Below are positions 45,232-54,230 of a stretch of DNA of 64,000 bases, piece by piece (position 1 is the first letter of the stretch; each line of letters opens with the position of its first letter). The stretch spans positions 248,001-312,000 of the forward strand of contig NZ_CP004353.1 of NCBI RefSeq assembly GCF_000550805.1, given 5' to 3'. The notes beneath the pieces were generated by a model, which was not told where the DNA came from, did not search any database, and worked only from the letters and a program-made list of their open reading frames with translations. A program made the translations under genes and the position numbers. This DNA comes from Corynebacterium vitaeruminis DSM 20294 (lineage in GTDB: Bacteria > Actinomycetota > Actinomycetes > Mycobacteriales > Mycobacteriaceae).

Positions 45232-45237
45232 TAGATT
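45232..45237 (+). promoter_or_regulatory. -10 hexamer, probably leaderless, of the YhgE/Pip-like gene
   Basis: TAGATT, 8 nt before the ATG at 45246, no Shine-Dalgarno. Confidence 0.4.
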
Positions 45238-45245
45238 CAACAAGC

Positions 45246-46655
45246 ATGAGACTTCCCGCCCGTCGCATCACCGCCGCCGCCCTCCTCGCCCTGCCGCTGG
45301 TCGCAGGGGCCGCCTACGGGGCGGTATCCGGAACCGACATCGCCAGCTCCTGGAGCGCGGGCGCGGACACCTCGGCGCCCGTGGCCGCCACGAGCGACTC
45401 CTCGCTCGTCGACGCCCGCCGCGCGGCCGGCGAGGCGGGAACCCAGGCGGGCTTCCTCAAGCAGGGCACCACCGAGCTGGTCGACGGCACCGGCAAGCTC
45501 AGCGATGGCGCGAAGCAGCTGGCCGACGGCACGAAGTCCGCGGTCGACGGCGCCAGCCAGCTCTCCGACGGCATGACCCAGCTCCAGGCGGGCACCGGGC
45601 AGCTGGGCGCGGGCGCGACCCAGGTCGCCGACGGCGTGGGGCAGGCCGTCGACCAAGTGGTCGGGCTCGAGGCCGTCCGCGGGCAGATCCTCGGCGCCAT
45701 CGACCGCGTCCTCGGGGACCTGAAGGACACCACCGACCCCGACGCCGTCTCCTTCCGTGACCAGCTGCAGGGGCTGCGCGGTCAGGTGGACAGCTTCAAG
45801 CTCGACGAAAATGTCACCAACCAGCTCACCCAGCTGCGTGACGGCTCGCGGGAGATCGCCAACCAGCTCAACACCCCCGGCTACGGCTTCCACGACGGCA
45901 TCTACTCCGCGACCAAGGGTGCGAAGGACCTCTCCGCCGGGCTCAACCAGCTCAACGAGGGCGTCGACTCGGCGCTCAGCGGCGTCGACCAGCTCGACCA
46001 GGGCGCGCAGAAGCTCGACGGCATGGCCGACAACAACAAGGACAAGGTCGCCTCGGTCTCCCGCGCGCTGCCGATCGCCCAGGCGGGTACGGCCGCGGCG
46101 CAGGAGGAGGGCATCACCCGCACGCTCGCGCCGATGTACGCCTTCCTCATCGCCGCGGGCGTGCTGCTCGTCGCGGTCTTCGGTTCGCGCCGCTCGTTCG
46201 CCAACACCCTGCTCGCGGGCGTAGTCCTCTCCGTGCTCGCGGGCGGCCTCGTGGCGATGCTGGGCGCCGGTATGACGGCCACGGTCGCCATCGCCGCCGC
46301 GGGCATCGCCGGCCTGTTGTTCGCCGCCAGCGCCCTGTCCGCCGCGGCGATCCAGCGCATGGCGGGCCCCAAGGTCACCCCGGTGCTGCTCGCCGTGGGC
46401 GCGCTGGCGCAGATCGGCGTCGTCGGCTGGGTGTGGAACAAGGCGGCCACCGCGCAGGTGTCCACCGTGTGGCAGGTCGTCTCCGAGCTCATGCCGGTGC
46501 ACTACTCCACCGCGGCGATCAGCGCGTTTGCTAACGGCGGCCACCCCGAGGTGGCGTGGATGAGCACCGCCGTGCTCGCCGCGCTCACGCTCGCCGCCGC
46601 TGCCGCGTACAAGCTTGCCGACGCCAAGGCGGCACCTGCCGAGTCCGACGCCTAG
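45246..46655 (+). CDS. YhgE/Pip-type membrane protein with heptad repeats (short form)
   Basis: 469 aa from the ATG at 45246. An N-terminal helix (residues 8-28) is followed by an extracytoplasmic part rich in repeats of the form L-x-x-G-x-x-x (GTGKLSDGAKQLADGTKSAVDGASQL), about residues 80-290, that should form a long coiled rod. Five to six C-terminal helices follow, resembling the ABC-2-like end of YhgE/Pip proteins. Homologues such as phage infection protein are usually 700-900 aa with a larger outer domain. Related genes in mycolata sit near MmpL genes. The function is unknown. Confidence 0.78.
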   Translation: MRLPARRITAAALLALPLVAGAAYGAVSGTDIASSWSAGADTSAPVAATSDSSLVDARRAAGEAGTQAGFLKQGTTELVDGTGKLSDGAKQLADGTKSAVDGASQLSDGMTQLQAGTGQLGAGATQVADGVGQAVDQVVGLEAVRGQILGAIDRVLGDLKDTTDPDAVSFRDQLQGLRGQVDSFKLDENVTNQLTQLRDGSREIANQLNTPGYGFHDGIYSATKGAKDLSAGLNQLNEGVDSALSGVDQLDQGAQKLDGMADNNKDKVASVSRALPIAQAGTAAAQEEGITRTLAPMYAFLIAAGVLLVAVFGSRRSFANTLLAGVVLSVLAGGLVAMLGAGMTATVAIAAAGIAGLLFAASALSAAAIQRMAGPKVTPVLLAVGALAQIGVVGWVWNKAATAQVSTVWQVVSELMPVHYSTAAISAFANGGHPEVAWMSTAVLAALTLAAAAAYKLADAKAAPAESDA

Positions 46656-46669
46656 GGCTAGGGCGGGTA

Positions 46670-46695
46670 GCCGAAGGCGTCGGCAAGCGAAAAAC
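46670..46695 (-). repeat. Dispersed element, copy 14
   Basis: On the minus strand TTTTTCGCTTGCCGACGCCT follows the tRNA-Pro terminator repeats. Confidence 0.65.
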
Positions 46696-46752
46696 AAAAA
46701 ACCCAGCAAGCGAAAAACAAAAAACCCAGCAAGCGAAAAACTTGCTGGGTTT
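46685..46752 (-). terminator. tRNA-Pro terminator with tandemly repeated downstream half
   Basis: The hairpin arms are 46722-46733 and 46741-46752 (AAACCCAGCAAG and CTTGCTGGGTTT, perfect, with a 7-nt loop and T-rich tail on the minus strand). The right half, a 23-bp unit, is then repeated: 46708-46730 and 46685-46707 are identical. Slippage or unequal crossing-over would explain this. Confidence 0.8.
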
Positions 46753-46757
46753 AGTTG

Positions 46758-46831
<74 letters not shown>

Positions 46832-46930
46832 ATGTATCCGCTGTGCGGGTACTCAAAGCACTTTAGTACCTGCGCGGCCTAGGAGCAAAACGGCTGCTCA
46901 AGGGGGTAATTTCGGGCGATCGTTGCGGCG

Positions 46931-47845
46931 TTAGGAAGTCTTTTCCACGACGTGCACAAGCGTTGCCGACGGGCGGCAGAAAATCCGCACGGGCGCGAAC
47001 TTGGACGTACCCAGCCCGTTGGAGACGTGCATCCACATCTTCCCGAAGCGGTGCAGCCCCTGGACGCGCTCGCGGTCGATCTCGCAGTTGGTCACCAGCG
47101 CCCTAGAGCCGGGCAGGCAGATCTGGCCGCCGTGGGTGTGGCCGGAGAAGCTGATGTCGTAGCCGTCGTTCTCGAAGCGGGTGAGCACGCGCGGCTCGGG
47201 GGAGTGCAACAGCGCGATGGCGAGGTCCGCGTCCGGGTTGGGCGCGCCCGCGACCTCGTCGTAGTCATCGAGGTCGTGGTGCGGATCGTCGACGCCGGTG
47301 GCAGCGATGCGCACGTGCCCCACCTGGAACTCGTGCCGGGCCTGGTTGGCGTCGAGCCAGCCGTGCTCCATGAAGGCCGCGCGCATGCCGCGCCAGGGCA
47401 GGTCGATGTCGCTGACCTTGCGCTTCTTGCCCAGCAAGTACACGAAGGGGTTGACCATGCGCGGGGCGTAGTAGTCGTTGGTGCCGAAGACGAACAGGCC
47501 GGGGAAGCGCAGCAGCGGCCCCACCGCGCGCAGCACGCCGGGCACGCCCTTGGGGTCGGAGAGGTTGTCGCCGGTGTTGATCACCAGGTCGGGGTTGAGG
47601 CTTGCCAAGCCCGCGACCCATTCCTGCTTCTTCTTCTGGTTCGGGATCATGTGCAGGTCGGAGATGTGCAGGATGCGGAACTCCTCCTCGCCGCGCAGCG
47701 TGCCCGGCTCGAGCAGCGGCACGGTGACCTCCTTGAGCTCAAACTGGCTGCACTCGCGCACGCCCCACGCGAACGCGCCGAGCCCCGCGGCTCCGAGGCC
47801 CGTCAGCGCGGTCAAAACGGTGCGTGACCAGTTCGAAAGTGCCAT
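46931..47845 (-). CDS. Membrane-anchored calcineurin-type metallophosphoesterase
   Basis: 304 aa from the ATG at 47845. One N-terminal helix (LTALTGLGAAGLGAFAWGV) is followed by the phosphoesterase fold with all metal motifs: ISDLHM (about residues 61-66), GDNLSD, GTNDYYAP, HSPEP and GHTHGG (about 241-246). It matches the gene next to ponA in M. tuberculosis (Rv3683). Family members hydrolyse phosphodiesters, for example on lipids; the substrate here is unknown. Confidence 0.88.
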   Translation of the reverse strand: MALSNWSRTVLTALTGLGAAGLGAFAWGVRECSQFELKEVTVPLLEPGTLRGEEEFRILHISDLHMIPNQKKKQEWVAGLASLNPDLVINTGDNLSDPKGVPGVLRAVGPLLRFPGLFVFGTNDYYAPRMVNPFVYLLGKKRKVSDIDLPWRGMRAAFMEHGWLDANQARHEFQVGHVRIAATGVDDPHHDLDDYDEVAGAPNPDADLAIALLHSPEPRVLTRFENDGYDISFSGHTHGGQICLPGSRALVTNCEIDRERVQGLHRFGKMWMHVSNGLGTSKFAPVRIFCRPSATLVHVVEKTS

Positions 47846-47988
47846 GGTGAGAGTAATCCTTCGCTTTCTCGTGCTTGTCCGTGCTTGTTGATGCCTGTCG
47901 GCACCGAACCTAATGTTCAAGCCTAGTGGGTATCCCACGATACAACGGCGGCTCGACACGATCGCATCGGGACCGGGCTGCTGCCGGG

Positions 47989-47994
47989 TACGAT
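47989..47994 (+). promoter_or_regulatory. -10 hexamer, probably leaderless, of yqeY
   Basis: TACGAT, 8 nt before the ATG at 48003, no Shine-Dalgarno. Confidence 0.4.
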
Positions 47995-48002
47995 AGACAA
48001 CC

Positions 48003-48464
48003 ATGAGCGAACTGAAAGCACAAATCCGTACCGACATGACCGCCGCGATGAAGGCGCGCGAGAAGGAGCGCACGGGCGCGCTGCGCATGCTGCTCGCCGC
48101 CCTGCAGACGGAGGAGACCGCAGGCTCCAAGCACGAGCTCACCGACGAGGACGTCCTCAAGGTCATCGCCCGCGAGATCAAGAAGCGCCGCGAGTCCGCC
48201 GAGGTCTACGCGGGCGCGGGCCGCCAAGAGCTGGCCGACGCCGAGCTCTTCGAGGCGGAGGTCATGTCCGCCTACCAGCCGAAGCAGCTCGAGGACGACG
48301 AGCTCAACGCGCTCGTCGCCTCCTCCATCGAGGAGGTCAAGGCGGAGGTCGGCGAGGTCGGCATGCGCCAAATGGGCCAGATCATGAAGCTCGCCACCGC
48401 CAAGGCGGCTGGCCGCGCCGACGGCAAGCGGCTGTCCACCGCGGTGCGCGCCGCGCTGAACTAG
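48003..48464 (+). CDS. yqeY: GatB/YqeY-domain protein
   Basis: 153 aa, all-helical, with the family start LKAQIRTDMTAAMKAREKERTGALRMLLAAL and the end GMRQMGQIMKLATAKAAGRADGKRLSTAVRAAL. The fold resembles the tRNA-binding tail of GatB, but stand-alone YqeY has no proven function. A terminator follows and ponA is convergent. Confidence 0.88.
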   Translation: MSELKAQIRTDMTAAMKAREKERTGALRMLLAALQTEETAGSKHELTDEDVLKVIAREIKKRRESAEVYAGAGRQELADAELFEAEVMSAYQPKQLEDDELNALVASSIEEVKAEVGEVGMRQMGQIMKLATAKAAGRADGKRLSTAVRAALN

Positions 48465-48465
48465 G

Positions 48466-48505
48466 AAAAAGCGGTGGCCTCCCACACGGGGGCCACCGCT
48501 TTTTC
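48466..48505. terminator. Bidirectional terminator between yqeY and ponA
   Basis: AAAAAGCGGTGGCC and GGCCACCGCTTTTT, perfect 14-nt arms. Confidence 0.92.
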
Positions 48506-48516
48506 GTATGTCGTGC

Positions 48517-50904
48517 TTAGGGGTTGAGTAGCTGCTGGATCTGGTTGGCCAGTGAGTTGAGGTCGTCCTGGTTCACGCCGGGAACCTGCGGGATCGCGGG
48601 AAGCTGCTGAGTGCCCTGGCTGGTCGGCGTAGGCGTGGTGACCCGCGGGGTCGTGCCGTCCGAGACGTAGAGCGTGACCTTCGAACCGCGGGTGAGCGGC
48701 AGGGTGGCCTCGACCCGCATGACCATGCCCTTGGCCGTGCCGTCGCCGGTCGTGGTCTGGACCGACACGTCGTAGCCCTGGCTGGTGAGCTCCTGGCGCA
48801 CGCTGTCGGCGCTCTTGCCGCGGTACTTGCTGGACAGCTCGCCGACCGCGCCTGCGTTGTACGACGGGTTGTATCCCGGCAGGGTGCCGGAGCTGGCGCC
48901 CACGGCGTTGGCCGCGCGGAACCACGTGGCCGCCGGCTCGTCGCCGCCGTAGAGGGAGCCGCCCGAGCACTGGGTGATCGGGGAGGTGCACAGCGGGGCG
49001 ACGGTGGTGCCGTCGTTGTAGATGTAGGTCGCGGCCGCGAACTTGCTGTTGAATCCCAAGAACGCCGCCGACTGGTGGGACTCGGTGGTGCCGGTCTTCG
49101 CACCGATCGGGCTGGTCCACCCGGCCGCCTTCGCGGCGTCGGCCGCCGTGCCCTTGACCGCGTCCTGGCTCAGGCCGTTGGCCAGCGCGTTCGCGACGTC
49201 GGTGGGGATGGCCTGCTCGCAGGAGGGCTTGTCAATGTAGACCTCCTTGCCGTCCTGATCGGTGACCGACTCGACCGGGGTGGGCTCGCACCAGGTGCCG
49301 CCGGAGGCGATCGTCGCGGCGACGTTGGACAGCTCGAGCGCGTTGACGGCCGTGGGGCCGAGCGTGAACGAGCCCAAGTTGTGGTCCTTGACGTAGTCGG
49401 CGATCGAGCTTTGCCCGTCGAAGGTACCGGCGTCGGTGTAGGCGCGCAGGCCCATCTTCACCGCGAGGTCGACGACGTTGCTCACGCCGACCTTCTCGAT
49501 GAGCTGGACGAAGGGCGTGTTCGGCGACTGCGCTAGCGCGTCGCGCAGCGACATGGTGGCCGGGTAGGTGCCGGTGTTCTCCACGCAGTAGCTGCCAGCA
49601 GGGCAGCCGCTGGCGCCGCCCTCACCTATGCCCTGGGCGACGTAGCGGGTGGGCACCTGCAGCGTCGTGTCGAGCCCGTAGCCCTGCTCGAGGGCCGCCG
49701 CCGCGGTGAAGATCTTGAAGATGGAACCCGCGCCGTTGCCCACGAGCGAGGAGGCCTGGGGGAACACGGTCTGTCCGGACTCGAGGTCGAGGCCGTAGTC
49801 GCGGGAGGAGGTCATGCCGAGGATGCGGCGAGTGTCGCTGCCCGGCTCGACCACGTTCATCACGTCGGCGACGCCGTTGGTGCCGGAGGGAACCTGGCTG
49901 GTGGCGGCGTTGTGGATGGAATCCTGGACGTTCTGGTCCAGCGTGGTCTTGATCGTGTACGAGCCCTTGCTGAGCTTGTCGGCGTCGAGGCCCTTCTGGC
50001 TCAGGTAGTTGAGCACGTAGTCGCAGAAGAAGCCGTCGTTGCCCGCGGCGATGCAGCCGTTGGGGACGGACTCGGGCGTTTCCAAGACGCCGAGGGGCTC
50101 GAGGTGGTAGCGGTCGGCGTCCTCCGCGGTGATCGCACCGTAGGAGACCATGGCGTCGAGCACCGTGTTGCGGCGATCAAGGACCGCGTCGGCGTTGGTG
50201 TAGGGATCGAGATACGACGACGACTGCACCATGCCCGCGAGCATCGCGGCCTGCGGCACGGAAAGCTGGTTGGCGGAGATTCCGAAATAGGTCCGCGCGG
50301 CGGCCTCGATGCCGTAGGCGCCGTTGCCGAAGGGGACGAGGTTGAGATACCTGGTGAGGATCTCGTCCTTGGACATGGTCTGGTCGATCTTCGAGGCCAT
50401 GCGCATCTCGCGCAGCTTGCGGGGAATCGAGGTCTCGATGGCGGCGGCTTGGTCATCGGCGTTGTCCGAGGCCACCAGCAGCAGGTAGTTCTTCACGTAC
50501 TGCTGGTCGATGGTGGAAGCGCCCTGTTCGACGCCGCCGGCGAGCAGGTTGGTGGCGATGGCGCGCAGGTTGCCCTGGATGTCCACGCCCTTGTGCTCGT
50601 AGAACCGGCGGTCCTCGATGGAGACGATCGCGTCCTTCATCACCTGGGCGATGCCCTCGCTGGGCACCTCGTAGCGGCGCTGGGAGTAGACCCACGCGAT
50701 CGGGTTGTCGCTCGAGTCGGTGATGGTGGTGACGCCGGGGGCGGAACCGTCGGTGAGATCCGCGAGGTTGGACTGCATCGTTGCGTTGGTGCGGTCGACC
50801 GCAACGCCAGCGATGGCGGCGAGCGGCGTGAACGCAACAGCGCACGCCACGCCCGCGGCCAGGGTGGCTCCGAGCAACTTATTCAGTGAATTCCGCTTTG
50901 ACAC
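48517..50904 (-). CDS. ponA: Class A penicillin-binding protein with PASTA domain
   Basis: 795 aa, GTG start. One N-terminal helix, GT51 glycosyltransferase (catalytic Glu in VSIEDRRFYEHKGVDIQGNLRA, about residues 95-116), transpeptidase with GSIFKIF (SxxK), SPN (SxN) and AKTGTTE (KTG), then one PASTA repeat (about 690-755) and a Pro/Thr/Gln-rich end. It polymerises and cross-links peptidoglycan outside the membrane. The PASTA repeat and the divergent WhiB gene match M. tuberculosis ponA2-whiB4 and, as I recall, C. glutamicum cg0336-cg0337. Confidence 0.93.
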   Translation of the reverse strand: MSKRNSLNKLLGATLAAGVACAVAFTPLAAIAGVAVDRTNATMQSNLADLTDGSAPGVTTITDSSDNPIAWVYSQRRYEVPSEGIAQVMKDAIVSIEDRRFYEHKGVDIQGNLRAIATNLLAGGVEQGASTIDQQYVKNYLLLVASDNADDQAAAIETSIPRKLREMRMASKIDQTMSKDEILTRYLNLVPFGNGAYGIEAAARTYFGISANQLSVPQAAMLAGMVQSSSYLDPYTNADAVLDRRNTVLDAMVSYGAITAEDADRYHLEPLGVLETPESVPNGCIAAGNDGFFCDYVLNYLSQKGLDADKLSKGSYTIKTTLDQNVQDSIHNAATSQVPSGTNGVADVMNVVEPGSDTRRILGMTSSRDYGLDLESGQTVFPQASSLVGNGAGSIFKIFTAAAALEQGYGLDTTLQVPTRYVAQGIGEGGASGCPAGSYCVENTGTYPATMSLRDALAQSPNTPFVQLIEKVGVSNVVDLAVKMGLRAYTDAGTFDGQSSIADYVKDHNLGSFTLGPTAVNALELSNVAATIASGGTWCEPTPVESVTDQDGKEVYIDKPSCEQAIPTDVANALANGLSQDAVKGTAADAAKAAGWTSPIGAKTGTTESHQSAAFLGFNSKFAAATYIYNDGTTVAPLCTSPITQCSGGSLYGGDEPAATWFRAANAVGASSGTLPGYNPSYNAGAVGELSSKYRGKSADSVRQELTSQGYDVSVQTTTGDGTAKGMVMRVEATLPLTRGSKVTLYVSDGTTPRVTTPTPTSQGTQQLPAIPQVPGVNQDDLNSLANQIQQLLNP

Positions 50905-50988
50905 CCCTTTACCCTAGCGGGGAAACCTGTGTAGGGGGAATGCGCAAACCCCCCTCAATGTGTGATCCATTCGACGAGCGGTATTTCA

Positions 50989-51004
50989 TGTGAATACACT
51001 TACA
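50989..51004. promoter_or_regulatory. Candidate GlxR/CRP site between ponA and whcA
   Basis: TGTGAATACACTTACA differs from the symmetric TGTGA-N6-TCACA by one base, and lies 50 bp before the whcA start. glxR is 2.3 kb away. Confidence 0.4.
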
Positions 51005-51053
51005 AGTGTGACAGCCGTGAGGCTTAGGTTCCAATAAGGTAGGAGGACGACCA

Positions 51054-51398
51054 ATGACCGCATCGCTTCTCAACGACACGAAGCGAAACCCATTCGCTGT
51101 TTCGAATCAGGGAATGACCAGCGGTGAGCGCGGGGATTGGGTCATGCAGGCTCACTGCCGAAACGGGGATCCGGACGCGCTCTTCGTCCGCGGCGCCGCG
51201 CAGCGCCGCGCCGCCGCCATTTGCCGCCAGTGTCCTGTGGTTATGCAGTGCCGCGCGGACGCGCTCGACAACAAAGTGGAGTTCGGCGTGTGGGGCGGCC
51301 TCACGGAACGCCAGCGCCGCGCGCTGCTCCGCAAGAATCCTCACATCACCAATTGGGCCAATTATCTCGCCGCGGGCGGCGAGCTCGTTGGAATCTAA
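51054..51398 (+). CDS. whcA: WhiB-family iron-sulfur regulator (WhcA/WhiB4 type)
   Basis: 114 aa. Four Cys for a 4Fe-4S cluster: Cys35 in AHCRNG, then CRQCPVVMQC (three Cys). GVWGGLTERQRR is the WhiB turn and basic DNA-binding part. Its position divergent from ponA identifies it with WhcA of C. glutamicum, reported to restrain the oxidative stress response, and WhiB4 of M. tuberculosis. A GGAGGACG ribosome binding site is present. A terminator follows at 51451. Confidence 0.87.
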   Translation: MTASLLNDTKRNPFAVSNQGMTSGERGDWVMQAHCRNGDPDALFVRGAAQRRAAAICRQCPVVMQCRADALDNKVEFGVWGGLTERQRRALLRKNPHITNWANYLAAGGELVGI

Positions 51399-51450
51399 TA
51401 ATTAAATAAGGATCAGGCGGGAAATTCTATGGAATTTCCAAGCTGACTTC

Positions 51451-51491
51451 ATCCGCGACCCCGCGCGTAAGGCGTGGGGTCGCGGATTTTT
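51451..51491 (+). terminator. Terminator of whcA
   Basis: ATCCGCGACCCC and GGGGTCGCGGAT, perfect 12-bp stem, then TTTTT. The rest of 51492-51670 shows no gene. Confidence 0.9.
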
Positions 51492-51670
51492 CTCGTTTCC
51501 CGAGGCGAGGGGGTTGACGTCTTTCGGGGGTGAATAAAAAGGCGGAGAAGGTCCTACCTTATATAGAGGTATAGGGCGAAGAAAAGCTTAAATCCTCCGG
51601 CGCGCGGTATCGGTCCCGGTGCTGGCGAATATTAACCGGCCGCCGCGGTGGCCGCGTCGGCGGGAGTCGG

Positions 51671-51676
51671 TAAAGT
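51671..51676 (+). promoter_or_regulatory. -10 hexamer, probably leaderless, of the 51684 gene
   Basis: TAAAGT, 7 nt before the ATG at 51684. This distance favours that ATG over the in-frame one at 51678. Confidence 0.4.
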
Positions 51677-51683
51677 GATGGGC

Positions 51684-51839
51684 ATGACTAAATGGGAATA
51701 CGCAACGGTCCCGCTGCTGACGCACGCCACCAAGCAGATCCTCGACACCTGGGGTGAAGATGGCTGGGAGCTCGTGTCGGTCGTCCCCGGGCCCAATCCA
51801 GAAAACGTCGTCGCCTACATGAAGCGCGAGGTCCAGTAA
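51684..51839 (+). CDS. Small conserved protein (DUF4177-like)
   Basis: 51 aa: MTKWEYATVPLLTHATKQIL..WGEDGWELVSVVPGPN. WEY at the start and DGWELV in the middle are the marks of the DUF4177 group of small beta-sheet proteins. The TAATG at its end couples it to ridA. It corresponds in place to Rv3678A of M. tuberculosis. The function is unknown. Confidence 0.82.
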   Translation: MTKWEYATVPLLTHATKQILDTWGEDGWELVSVVPGPNPENVVAYMKREVQ

Positions 51840-52300
51840 TGGCTACTAATACAGAGCGCCTAGCGGAGCTGGGCATCGAGCTTCCCGCCGTCGCGGCCCC
51901 CGTCGCCGCCTACGTCCCCGCCGTCAAGGTCGGCAACCAGGTCTGGACCTCCGGCCAGCTGCCGTTCTTGGAGGGGAAGCTGCCCGCCACCGGCAAGGTG
52001 GGAGACGCGGTCTCCCCGGAGGATGCGCAGGCCTACGCCCGCCAGGCCGCGCTCAACGCGCTGGCCGCGGTCGACGCCCTCGTGGGGATCGACAACGTGA
52101 CCCGCGTGCTCAAGGTTGTGGGCTTCGTCGCCTCCGCCGAGGGGTTCGGCGGCCAGCCCGCCGTCCTCAACGGCGCGTCCAACCTCATGGGTGACGTTTT
52201 CGGGGAGGCCGGGGCGCACGCGCGTTCGGCCGTCGGCGTCGCTGAGCTGCCGCTCGATGCCCCCGTTGAGGTCGAGATTGTAGTTGAGGTCACCTCTTAG
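51839..52300 (+). CDS. RidA/YjgF-family protein
   Basis: 153 aa. The fold and substrate-pocket residues are recognisable: VGNQVWTSGQLPF, PEDAQAYARQAALNALAAVDAL, and the catalytic-type Arg in HARSAVGVAELPLDAPVEVEI. RidA proteins deaminate reactive enamines and imines; this longer group is less well characterised. The start overlaps the preceding stop. Confidence 0.85.
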   Translation: MATNTERLAELGIELPAVAAPVAAYVPAVKVGNQVWTSGQLPFLEGKLPATGKVGDAVSPEDAQAYARQAALNALAAVDALVGIDNVTRVLKVVGFVASAEGFGGQPAVLNGASNLMGDVFGEAGAHARSAVGVAELPLDAPVEVEIVVEVTS

Positions 52301-52342
52301 CCTCCCGGGTCCGATAACTAGTACAAAGCTTTGGAAAGTGGC

Positions 52343-52348
52343 TAAGCT
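52343..52348 (+). promoter_or_regulatory. -10 hexamer, probably leaderless, of the MBL hydrolase gene
   Basis: TAAGCT, 7 nt before the ATG at 52356, no Shine-Dalgarno. Confidence 0.4.
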
Positions 52349-52355
52349 AGAACCC

Positions 52356-53168
52356 ATGCAGCATCCTGCCTACAGCCAGTTGCGGCCGGTCACTCCGTCC
52401 GCTTCCGTTGTCCTTTGCCCGAACCCCGGTTACTCCTCCCTCGAAGGAACCAACTCCTGGGTCATCCGTGCGCCTGAAGATCCGCGCAGCATCGTGATCG
52501 ACCCGGGTCCCGCAGACGAGGGGCACCTCAACGTCCTCAACTCGAAGGCGGAAGAGGTCGGGCTTGTCCTGCTTACCCACCGGCACCACGATCATGCCGA
52601 TGGCGCGCAGCGCTTCCGTCAGCTGACCGGTGCCCCGGTTCGCGCCGTGGACGCCTCGTACTGCATGCGTGCTGAGCCGCTCGAGGGTGGGGAGATCATC
52701 TCCATTGACGGTGTCACCCCGCAGATCGAGGTCGTGGCCACCCCGGGCCACACCAGCGACTCCGTCTGCTTCTTCATCTGGAGCGGCGAGCCCCACAAGT
52801 CCACCCTCGAAGGCATCTGCACCGGCGACACCATCGCCGGCCGCCACACCACCATGATCTCCGAGACCGACGGCGATCTGGGCCGGTACCTCGACACCCT
52901 GCGCCTCCTGCAGGAGCGCGGCAAGGGCGTCAAGCTGCTCCCGGGCCACGGCTCGGAGGGCGATGACCTGTCCGCCTACGCGGAGAAGTACATCCAGCGC
53001 CGCGAGCAGCGCCTCGGCCAGATCATCGAGGCCAAGAAGAAGCTCGGCGATGACGTCGCGCTCAAGGACCTCATCGACGAGATCTACGACGACGTCGATC
53101 CGGTGCTGCGTGGCGCGGCGGAGCAGTCCACTCGCGTGGCGCTTCGCTACCTCGCTAAGCAGAACTAG
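52356..53168 (+). CDS. Metallo-beta-lactamase fold hydrolase
   Basis: 270 aa from the ATG at 52356. The metal motif THRHHDHADG (about residues 73-82), ATPGHTSDSVCF, GDTIAG and PGHGSEGDD are all present; the C-terminal 70 residues form a helical LACTB2-like extension. LACTB2-like enzymes act as nucleases, while others are thioesterases; the substrate is not evident. It corresponds to Rv3677c beside crp. Confidence 0.88.
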   Translation: MQHPAYSQLRPVTPSASVVLCPNPGYSSLEGTNSWVIRAPEDPRSIVIDPGPADEGHLNVLNSKAEEVGLVLLTHRHHDHADGAQRFRQLTGAPVRAVDASYCMRAEPLEGGEIISIDGVTPQIEVVATPGHTSDSVCFFIWSGEPHKSTLEGICTGDTIAGRHTTMISETDGDLGRYLDTLRLLQERGKGVKLLPGHGSEGDDLSAYAEKYIQRREQRLGQIIEAKKKLGDDVALKDLIDEIYDDVDPVLRGAAEQSTRVALRYLAKQN

Positions 53169-53185
53169 GCTTTCTCCTAATAGAT

Positions 53186-53223
53186 AAGGTCCCCTCCCGC
53201 GGCAAAGCGGGAAGGGACCTTAT
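53186..53223. terminator. Bidirectional terminator after the MBL hydrolase gene
   Basis: AAGGTCCC..TCCCGC pairs with GCGGGA..GGGACCTT. Confidence 0.85.
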
Positions 53224-53231
53224 CCGTGTGC

Positions 53232-53251
53232 GCCGTGAGGCGTCGAAAAGC
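53232..53251 (-). repeat. Dispersed element, copy 15
   Basis: On the minus strand GCTTTTCGACGCCTCACGGC; its first T-run is the tail of the glxR terminator. Confidence 0.6.
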
Positions 53252-53280
53252 GGCGTGCGGAAGAACAACCGCACGCCGCT
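53246..53280 (-). terminator. Terminator of glxR
   Basis: AGCGGCGTGCGG and CCGCACGCCGCT, perfect 12-bp stem, followed on the minus strand by TTTT and the dispersed element. Confidence 0.85.
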
Positions 53281-53290
53281 GTGAACTTTT

Positions 53291-53974
53291 CTAGCGTGCG
53301 CGCTTGGCGAGGTGCTCCGGGTCGACGATGAGCACCGACTTGCCCTCGAGGCGGATCCAGCCGCGGTGGGCGAAGGTGGCCAGCGCCTTGTTCACGGTCT
53401 CGCGGGAGGCGCCGACGAGCTGGGCGATCTCCTCCTGGGTGAGGTCGTGGTTGACGCGAAGTGCGCCGCCCTCCTGGGTGCCGAAGCGGTTGGCCAGCTG
53501 CAGCAGGGTCTTGGCGACGCGGCCGGGAACGTCGGTGAAGATGAGGTCGGCAAGCGAGGCGTTGGTGCGGCGCAGGCGGCGAGCCAGCACGCGCAGCAGC
53601 TGCTCGGAAATTTCCGGGTGCTCCGCGATCCACTTGTGCAGCATCTCGGAGTTCATGGTTGCCGCGTGGACCTCGGTGACGCAGACGGCGGACGAGGTGC
53701 GCGGGCCCGGATCGAAGATGGACAGTTCGCCGAACATGTCGGACGGGCCCATGACGGTGAGCAGGTTCTCGCGGCCGTCGGTGGAGTGGCGAGCCAGCTT
53801 CACCTTGCCGGAGGTGATGATGTAGAGGCGGTCACCCGGTTCGTGTTCCTCGAAGATGGTGGCCCCGCGGGGGAAACGAACGGTCTCGAGCTCCTGAATG
53901 AGGTTGTTGACAGCAACGGGATCCACGCCCTGGAAAATTCCAGCGCGGGACAGGATGTCGTGTACACCTTCCAC
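53291..53974 (-). CDS. glxR: Global cAMP-responsive regulator GlxR (Crp/Fnr family)
   Basis: 227 aa, GTG start. The cyclic nucleotide pocket [16 protein letters not shown] (about residues 80-95) has the Glu, Arg and Ser that contact cAMP. The [27 protein letters not shown] is at about 175-198. It is the counterpart of M. tuberculosis Crp (Rv3676), and in C. glutamicum a regulator of well over a hundred genes. An IS element now lies 256 bp upstream of its start. Confidence 0.95.
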   Translation of the reverse strand: MEGVHDILSRAGIFQGVDPVAVNNLIQELETVRFPRGATIFEEHEPGDRLYIITSGKVKLARHSTDGRENLLTVMGPSDMFGELSIFDPGPRTSSAVCVTEVHAATMNSEMLHKWIAEHPEISEQLLRVLARRLRRTNASLADLIFTDVPGRVAKTLLQLANRFGTQEGGALRVNHDLTQEEIAQLVGASRETVNKALATFAHRGWIRLEGKSVLIVDPEHLAKRAR

Positions 53975-54230
53975 GTCTAAGACTCCTCTACTAATGGACG
54001 CGACCTCTGTGCCGGAATTCTTGGCCCCCGAAACTTGAGGGCCGATTCACCGCGAGAGATTACCTCGCGGCGGTCGCATCGTGGTACCTAAGTTATCTCC
54101 CCATACCTTACTATGAAATAGGTAACAGGGGCACCTCAAAAATCGAAGTATCACAAAGCACTAACAATTAGGGGAGTCATACGGGGGTAAAACCAACAAT
54201 TTGAATGCAAAAAGACCTAGTGGCTGGCTA

